This document shows positions 13,944 through 18,107 of a DNA stretch of 18,107 bases, piece by piece. Location: NCBI GenBank assembly GCA_039920165.1, contig JBDSEG010000316.1, positions 1 through 18,107 of the forward strand, given 5' to 3'. Source of the stretch: JBDSEG01 sp039920165 (lineage in GTDB: Bacteria; Pseudomonadota; Gammaproteobacteria; Burkholderiales; Burkholderiaceae_C). Positions within the stretch are counted from its first letter, which is position 1; the number at the start of each line of letters is the position of its first letter. The position numbers and the translations under genes were made by a program. A model generated the notes under the pieces. The model did not search any database. It was not told where the DNA came from and saw only the letters and a program-made list of their open reading frames with translations.

Positions 13944-14719
13944 GCACCGCCGTCGAGCAGGATGTTCTGCCCGGTGAGGTAGCCGGCGTGCATGCTGCAG
14001 ATGAACGCGCAGAACGCGCCGAACTCGTCGGCATGGCCGAAGCGCTGAGTGGGGTTCAGCTTGCGCCGCTGCGCAAGCAGATCTTCGATCGGAATGCCCT
14101 GAGCCTTCGCCACGCCGCCCATCGAACCGCGCAGGCGGTCGGTGTCGAACGGGCCGGGCAGCAGGTTGTTCAGCGTCACGTTCGCCGAGGCGATGCGGCC
14201 CTGGCGCGCCACGCCGGCGACGAAGCCGGTGAGGCCGCTGCGAGCGCCGTTCGACAGACCCAGCACGTCGATCGGTGCCTTCACCGCGGCCGACGTGATA
14301 TTGACGATGCGGCCGAAGCCGCGTTGCGCCATCGCGTCGACGGTCGCCTTGATGAGTTCGATCGGCGTGAGCATGTTCGCGTCGAGCGCCTTCAACCACG
14401 CCTCGCGGTCCCAGTCACGAAAATCGCCGGGTGGCGGACCGCCCGCGTTGTTGACCAGGATGTCGACCTGCGGGCAGGCGGCGAGCGCCTGCGAGCGCCC
14501 CTGCGCGGTCGTGATATCGCCCGTAACGGTGCGCACCTCGGGTCCGCCCGGCCCGACCTGTGCGCGCAATTCGGCGGCCGCGGCCTGAAGCGCCTCGTCA
14601 CCGCGCGCGGTGATGACGACGTTCACGCCTTCGCGCACCAGCGCCTTCGCGCAACCCTTGCCAAGGCCCTTGCTGGCCGCGCACACCAGGGCCCAGCGGC
14701 CCGCGATTCCCAGATCCAT
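13925..14719 (-). CDS. SDR-family protein lacking the catalytic Tyr and Lys
   Basis: Predicted cytoplasmic Rossmann-fold protein of 264 residues resembling 3-oxoacyl-ACP reductases. The cofactor loop is CAASKGLGKG (13-22), an imperfect match to TGxxxGxG. D68, NNAGG (90-94), N115 and S143 (NITS) are present. At the expected +13 position from S143 the YxxxK motif reads SNGAR (S156, R160), so Tyr and Lys are both replaced. This resembles the described 'BKR-like SDR-like' subgroup (cd05344), which lacks a perfect catalytic tetrad. LLDGGAYPGTF ends the protein in normal SDR style. ATG 14719 follows a strong GGAGGTGAC site that sits within the end of the upstream EamA gene, whose stop is 1 bp before the start. 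It is likely the third gene of the ggt-EamA-SDR operon. Confidence 0.9.
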   Translation of the reverse strand: MDLGIAGRWALVCAASKGLGKGCAKALVREGVNVVITARGDEALQAAAAELRAQVGPGGPEVRTVTGDITTAQGRSQALAACPQVDILVNNAGGPPPGDFRDWDREAWLKALDANMLTPIELIKATVDAMAQRGFGRIVNITSAAVKAPIDVLGLSNGARSGLTGFVAGVARQGRIASANVTLNNLLPGPFDTDRLRGSMGGVAKAQGIPIEDLLAQRRKLNPTQRFGHADEFGAFCAFICSMHAGYLTGQNILLDGGAYPGTF

Positions 14720-14720
14720 G

Positions 14721-15578
14721 TCACCTCCAACGCGTGAGTAACCCGATCCCGGTCAGGACCAGCAGGGTGCCGGTCGCTGTCCACAGGGTGAACGGCTCGC
14801 CCAGGAGCAGCACGCCCATGGCGATCGTCGACAGCGGCCCGATCATGCCGATTTGCGCGGTCAGCGGCGCGCCGATGCGCTCGATCGCAAGCATCACCAT
14901 CAGCACCGGCGCGAACGTCGAGATGGTGGCGTTGAGCAGCGACAGGCCGATCACCTCGGGTGCGACCGCGAGCGCGGACAGCGGCCGCAAGACGAGAAAC
15001 TGCACGATGCACAGCACGCAGGCGACGCAGCTCGCCAGTCCCGCCAGCCGCGCTGCGCCGATCCGGCGCACTTCTTCGCCGCTGTAGACGAGATAGAACG
15101 CATAGCTGAGCGCGCTCGCAAAGACGAGCGCGGCGCCGAGTGCGACATCGGCGCCGGCCAGTCGCACCTCGTGGCCGAAGACGAGGAGCACGCCCGCATA
15201 GCTGACCGCGAGCGCACCGATCTGGCGCGCCGACGGCTTGCGTCCGAACAGCAGCGCGCCTAGGCCGAGCACGAGCGTGGGCGAGAGGTACAGGATCAGC
15301 CGCTCGAGGCTGGCGGTGATGTAGGCGAGACCGACGAAATCGAGAAAGCTCGCGAGGTAATAGCCGCTGAAACCGAGCCCGCCGACGACCCACAAATCGC
15401 GCCGCGTCAGCGCCGGACGACCGCGCCCGGACCACCATGCGAGCGCAGCGAAGAGGGGCAGCGCGAACAGCATGCGGTAGGCGATCAGCGTCACCGCATC
15501 GACGCCGTGCCGGTAGGCGAGCTTGACGATGATCGCCTTGGCCGAGAAGCCGAAGGTTCCGAACAGCGCCAGCAGCAC
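14721..15578 (-). CDS. EamA/DMT-superfamily transporter, second copy type
   Basis: Predicted inner-membrane metabolite exporter of about 285 residues, unlike the EamA gene at 12139 apart from the shared fold. It reads LLALFGTFGFSAKAIIVKLA, then GVDAVTLIAYRMLFALPLF, GYYLASFLDFVGLAYITASL and ERLILYLSPTLVLGLGALLF in the first EamA repeat. LNATISTFAPVLMVMLAIER and IGAPLTAQIGMIGPLSTIAM lie in the second. The start is uncertain: GTG 15578 is the first standard codon right before the first helix and has a weak ribosome binding site. The frame is open far upstream but there it overlaps the gamma-glutamyltransferase gene, which stops at 15635. It is tightly linked to the SDR gene downstream. Confidence 0.88.
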   Translation of the reverse strand: MLLALFGTFGFSAKAIIVKLAYRHGVDAVTLIAYRMLFALPLFAALAWWSGRGRPALTRRDLWVVGGLGFSGYYLASFLDFVGLAYITASLERLILYLSPTLVLGLGALLFGRKPSARQIGALAVSYAGVLLVFGHEVRLAGADVALGAALVFASALSYAFYLVYSGEEVRRIGAARLAGLASCVACVLCIVQFLVLRPLSALAVAPEVIGLSLLNATISTFAPVLMVMLAIERIGAPLTAQIGMIGPLSTIAMGVLLLGEPFTLWTATGTLLVLTGIGLLTRWR

Positions 15579-15634
15579 TCCGGCGCCGCTGCCGGTGCCG
15601 GTTCCGCCGACGATTCCCGCCGGGAGAGGCGCGG

Positions 15635-17278
15635 TCAGAACGCCACCGCCTGGCCGTCGCGGCGCGGATCGCTCGCCGCGACGTAGCCCGCAGCGGAGGG
15701 ATCGCCGAGGCGCCAGATGAACTGGCCGGCGCCGAAATCCTGATAGCTGTCGTCGATCACGTCGACCCGGTGGCCGCGATCGAGCAGGCCCTGAACGGTC
15801 GCCCGAGGCATGGTCGCCTCGACATTGATCTCCAGCCCCGCATTGAAGCGCCAGCGCGGCGCGTCGCACGCGGCCTGCGGTTGCTGGCGGTGGTCGAGCA
15901 TGCGCGACAGCGTCTGCAGATGGCCCTGCGGCTGCATGTTGCCACCCATCACACCGAAGCTCATCACCGGTTGGCCAGCCTTCGTCAGGAATGCCGGGAT
16001 GATGGTGTGGAACGGCCGCTTGCCCGGCGCAACCACGTTCGGACTCGCAGCGTCGAGCGAGAAGCCGTGGCCGCGGTTCTGCAGCGACAGCCCGTACTCG
16101 GGAACGACCACGCCCGAGCCGAAGCCCATATAGTTGCTCTGGATGAAGCTCACCATCATTCCGCTCGCGTCGGTGGCCGTGAGGTAGATCGTGCCGCCGC
16201 GCCGATGCGGGTCGTTCGGCGAGCCGGCCTCGAAAGCCTGCGCGCGCTTCGAGTCGATCAGGCGGGCCCGCGCCGCGAGGTAGCCGTCGTCGAGCATCTG
16301 CGCTGCCGTGACCGTCATGCTCGCGCCTTCGGACACATAGCGATAGGCGTCGGCGAAGGCGAGCTTCATCGCCTCGATCTGAAGATGCTGGGCTTCGGGT
16401 CCGTCGACAGCCAGGCCGGCGATATCGAAGTGCGACAGGATACCGAGCGCGATCTGCGCTGCGATGCCCTGCCCGTTCGGCGGGATCTCGTGCAGCGTGT
16501 GGCCGCGGTAATCCTTGGCCAACGGCGTGACCCATTCGGGACGGAAGGCCGCGAAATCGGCCGCCGTCATCGCGCCACCGTTCGCGCGCGCGTGGCGTTC
16601 GGCCGCCTGCGCGATCTCGCCGCGGTAGTAGGCCTCGCCCTTCGTCTGCGCGATCAGGCGCAGGGTGCGGGCCGCCGCCTCGAAGACAAACGCCTCACCG
16701 ACCGAGGGGCTGCCCCCGCGCGGCAGGAAGGTCTGCGCAAAGCCGGGCTGGGTGTGCAACTCGGCCGCGCCGGCGGCCCATTTCTGCTGCACCACGATCG
16801 GCATCGCATAGCCGCGTTCGGCGATCTCGATCGCCGGCGCGAGCAAATCGGCGAACGGCAGCTTGCCGAAGCGCTCGGACAGCGCCATCCAGCCGCCGAC
16901 CGCGCCCGGCACCGTGACCGAGTCCCAGCCGCGCTTGGGCGGGGTGCGCGCATCGGTGCCGTATTTGGCGCGGAAATACCCGGGCGTCCAGGCGGCCGGA
17001 GCGGCGCCCGAAGCGTTCAGCCCGTGCAGTTCGCGGCCGTCCCAGAGGATGCAAAAGGCGTCCGAGCCGAGGCCGTTGCTGACCGGTTCGACGATCGTCA
17101 TCGCCGCGGCGGCCGCGATCGCGGCGTCGACCGCGTTGCCACCGGCGAGCAGCATGCGCAGGCCCGCCTGCGCGCCCAGCGGATGCGAGGTGGAGACGAT
17201 ATTGCGGCCGAATACCGGCAGGCGCTGGCTCGGATAACCGGCGCTCCAGTCGAATGGATTTCCGGGGATTGAGGTCAT
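15635..17278 (-). CDS. ggt: Gamma-glutamyltransferase, apparently cytoplasmic YwrD-like type
   Basis: Predicted Ntn-hydrolase of 547 residues that self-cleaves and hydrolyses or transfers gamma-glutamyl groups from glutathione-like peptides. The N-terminal subunit contains LAGGNAVDAAIAAAAAMTIV (44-63), EPVSNGLGSDAF (64-75), the family signature. The predicted cleavage site precedes T363 (HRRGGTIYLTATD), which becomes the new N-terminal nucleophile. SNYMGFGSGVVVPEYG (381-396) and GVMGGNMQPQGH (442-453, oxyanion GG) complete the active site. No signal peptide is visible at ATG 17278 (MTSIPGNPFDWS), unlike periplasmic Ggt, hence the comparison with the shorter Bacillus YwrD group. The frame is open upstream only across the terminators and antisense sequence. 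It is likely first gene of the operon with the EamA transporter and SDR genes. Confidence 0.95.
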   Translation of the reverse strand: MTSIPGNPFDWSAGYPSQRLPVFGRNIVSTSHPLGAQAGLRMLLAGGNAVDAAIAAAAAMTIVEPVSNGLGSDAFCILWDGRELHGLNASGAAPAAWTPGYFRAKYGTDARTPPKRGWDSVTVPGAVGGWMALSERFGKLPFADLLAPAIEIAERGYAMPIVVQQKWAAGAAELHTQPGFAQTFLPRGGSPSVGEAFVFEAAARTLRLIAQTKGEAYYRGEIAQAAERHARANGGAMTAADFAAFRPEWVTPLAKDYRGHTLHEIPPNGQGIAAQIALGILSHFDIAGLAVDGPEAQHLQIEAMKLAFADAYRYVSEGASMTVTAAQMLDDGYLAARARLIDSKRAQAFEAGSPNDPHRRGGTIYLTATDASGMMVSFIQSNYMGFGSGVVVPEYGLSLQNRGHGFSLDAASPNVVAPGKRPFHTIIPAFLTKAGQPVMSFGVMGGNMQPQGHLQTLSRMLDHRQQPQAACDAPRWRFNAGLEINVEATMPRATVQGLLDRGHRVDVIDDSYQDFGAGQFIWRLGDPSAAGYVAASDPRRDGQAVAF

Positions 17279-17312
17279 GGTGCAGGCAGTGGGTACGTCG
17301 TTTGCGGAAGAT

Positions 17313-17337
17313 AAAAAAAGGCCGCCCGAAGGCGGCC
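17313..17337 (-). terminator. Rho-independent terminator (distal of tandem pair)
   Basis: Read leftward, GGCCGCC, loop TTCG and GGCGGCC (17337-17320) form a perfect 7-bp stem with a stable UUCG tetraloop, followed by seven T residues (17319-17313). This is a textbook intrinsic terminator for the tctA transcript and isolates the ggt operon from it. It ends about 35 bp before the ggt start, so the ggt promoter must lie very close to or within this region. Confidence 0.92.
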
Positions 17338-17355
17338 TGGTTTTGTCGAAACCAA

Positions 17356-17372
17356 GCCGCCCGCAAGGCGGC
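17356..17372 (-). terminator. Hairpin terminator (proximal of tandem pair)
   Basis: GCCGCC (17356-17361), a 5-nt loop and GGCGGC (17367-17372) form a 6-bp stem, followed leftward by TTGGTTTC. It is almost a copy of the stronger terminator 36 bp further on and lies about 35 bp after the tctA stop. Confidence 0.7.
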
Positions 17373-17406
17373 CTGATTTTCACACGCGGGGCCGGGGCGT
17401 TTGGCC

Positions 17407-18107
17407 TCAAAGCTCTTCGACGAAGGCAACCTCGCGCTTCTTCTTGATCGACGGCAGCATGACCACGACGATCATCAGCACCGCCGCGATCAGCAGGCCG
17501 GCCGACAGCGGCCGGGTCGCGAAGGTCGACCAGTCGCCACGCGAGAGCAGCAGCGCACGTCGCAGGTTTTCTTCCATCATCGGCCCGAGGATGAAACCCA
17601 GCAGCAACGGTGCCCCCTCGACCTTGAGCTTGAAGAACAGGTAGCCGATCAGCGCGAAGAGCGCGGTGGCGTAGACGTCGAAAGTGTTGTTGTTCAGCGT
17701 ATAGACGCCGATGCAGCAGAACAGCGTGATGGCCGGGAAAAGGTAGCGGTACGGCACCGTCAACAGCTTGATCCAAATGCCGATGAGCGGCAGGTTGAGC
17801 AGCACGAGCATCGCGTTGCCGACCCACATCGAGGCGATCAGACCCCAGAAGAGTTGCGGGTTGCCGGTCATGACCTGCGGGCCGGGCTGGATGCCCTTGA
17901 TCGTCATCGCACCCACCATCAGCGCCATCACCGCGTTGGGCGGGATGCCGAGCGTGAGCATCGGGATGAACGAGGTCTGTGCGCCGGCGTTGTTGGCCGA
18001 TTCGGGGCCTGCGACGCCGCGGATATTGCCCTTGCCGAATGGCACCTCGCCGGGCCGGCCGCGGGTCTTCTTCTCGAGCGTGTACGACGCGAACGAGGCG
18101 AGAAGAG
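17407..18107 (-). CDS. tctA: Tripartite tricarboxylate transporter permease TctA, C-terminal part (5' end outside window)
   Basis: Large inner-membrane permease of the TTT family, which works with a TctC/Bug receptor and the small TctB subunit. About 233 residues of the C-terminal part are present and the frame is open to the right edge. Diagnostic sequence is GVAGPESANNAGAQTSFIPM followed by LTLGIPPNAVMALMVGAM, the conserved TctA ligand/translocation region, then further membrane segments and PLLLGFILGPMMEENLRRAL. The end is KKKREVAFVEEL. Any partner receptor would be expected to the right, outside the window. Whether it also serves the orphan Bug receptor at 3929-4894 is unknown. Two tandem terminators follow the stop. 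Confidence 0.95.
   Translation of the reverse strand, partial: LLASFASYTLEKKTRGRPGEVPFGKGNIRGVAGPESANNAGAQTSFIPMLTLGIPPNAVMALMVGAMTIKGIQPGPQVMTGNPQLFWGLIASMWVGNAMLVLLNLPLIGIWIKLLTVPYRYLFPAITLFCCIGVYTLNNNTFDVYATALFALIGYLFFKLKVEGAPLLLGFILGPMMEENLRRALLLSRGDWSTFATRPLSAGLLIAAVLMIVVVMLPSIKKKREVAFVEEL

Noticed and set aside
15770..17272. 500-codon plus-strand open frame opposite ggt
   Set aside because: Arg/Ala/Gly-rich antisense shadow with no recognisable family; the opposite strand encodes a complete ggt.
1..18107. CRISPR array, tRNA, insertion sequence, phage or defence genes
   Set aside because: No regularly spaced repeats, cloverleaf-like sequence, transposase or phage-like protein was seen on either strand.

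Overview
The window is GC-rich, densely coded chromosomal DNA, most likely from a betaproteobacterium of the order Burkholderiales. This rests on the ileS-lspA pair, a TctC/Bug-type periplasmic receptor and a TctA permease (a transporter family greatly expanded in that order), a DUF2007 protein with a C-terminal zinc ribbon, a PEP-CTERM-like secreted protein, and a GC-rich intergenic element of a kind I associate with Comamonadaceae and relatives. No tRNA, rRNA, CRISPR array, insertion sequence or phage gene was seen, and no gene-free stretch exceeds 300 bases.

Left part (1-3895). The 3' end of ileS is followed by a short repeat and lspA. Next come a possible 7-codon leader ORF and a small lipoprotein with a TonB-C-like domain. 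Convergent with the lipoprotein is a TetR/WHG regulator. It diverges from a two-gene membrane operon (ABA4-like/DUF4281 plus an unrecognised 7-TM protein). Their shared control region has a textbook -35/-10 promoter and two matching imperfect palindromes 33 bp apart, probably the regulator's operators.

Middle part (3929-10591, all minus strand). A tartrate/D-malate-type dehydrogenase and a Bug receptor form a tightly coupled pair (2 bp apart), suggesting uptake and oxidation of a C4 hydroxy-dicarboxylate. Upstream in the minus direction are two tandem paralogues, each a class III nucleotide cyclase domain, one TM helix and a predicted periplasmic half with TPR-like repeats. They are 4 bp apart and both lack the usual purine-selecting Lys/Asp pair. 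Beyond them lies a decayed ABC-type substrate-binding protein gene whose middle has been deleted.

Right part (10656-18107). A quinone oxidoreductase (minus) diverges from a DUF2007 zinc-ribbon gene, an EamA/DMT transporter and a PEP-CTERM-like protein (all plus). Convergent with these is a minus-strand run read right to left: gamma-glutamyltransferase, a second EamA transporter and an SDR-like protein lacking the catalytic Tyr/Lys. Tandem hairpin terminators separate this run from a tctA permease gene that runs off the right edge.

I do not see a clearly new multi-gene system. The best leads are the tandem cyclase-sensor pair with non-canonical substrate residues, the TetR-controlled ABA4-like/7-TM module, the SxxxR SDR, and the coupled dehydrogenase-receptor pair.
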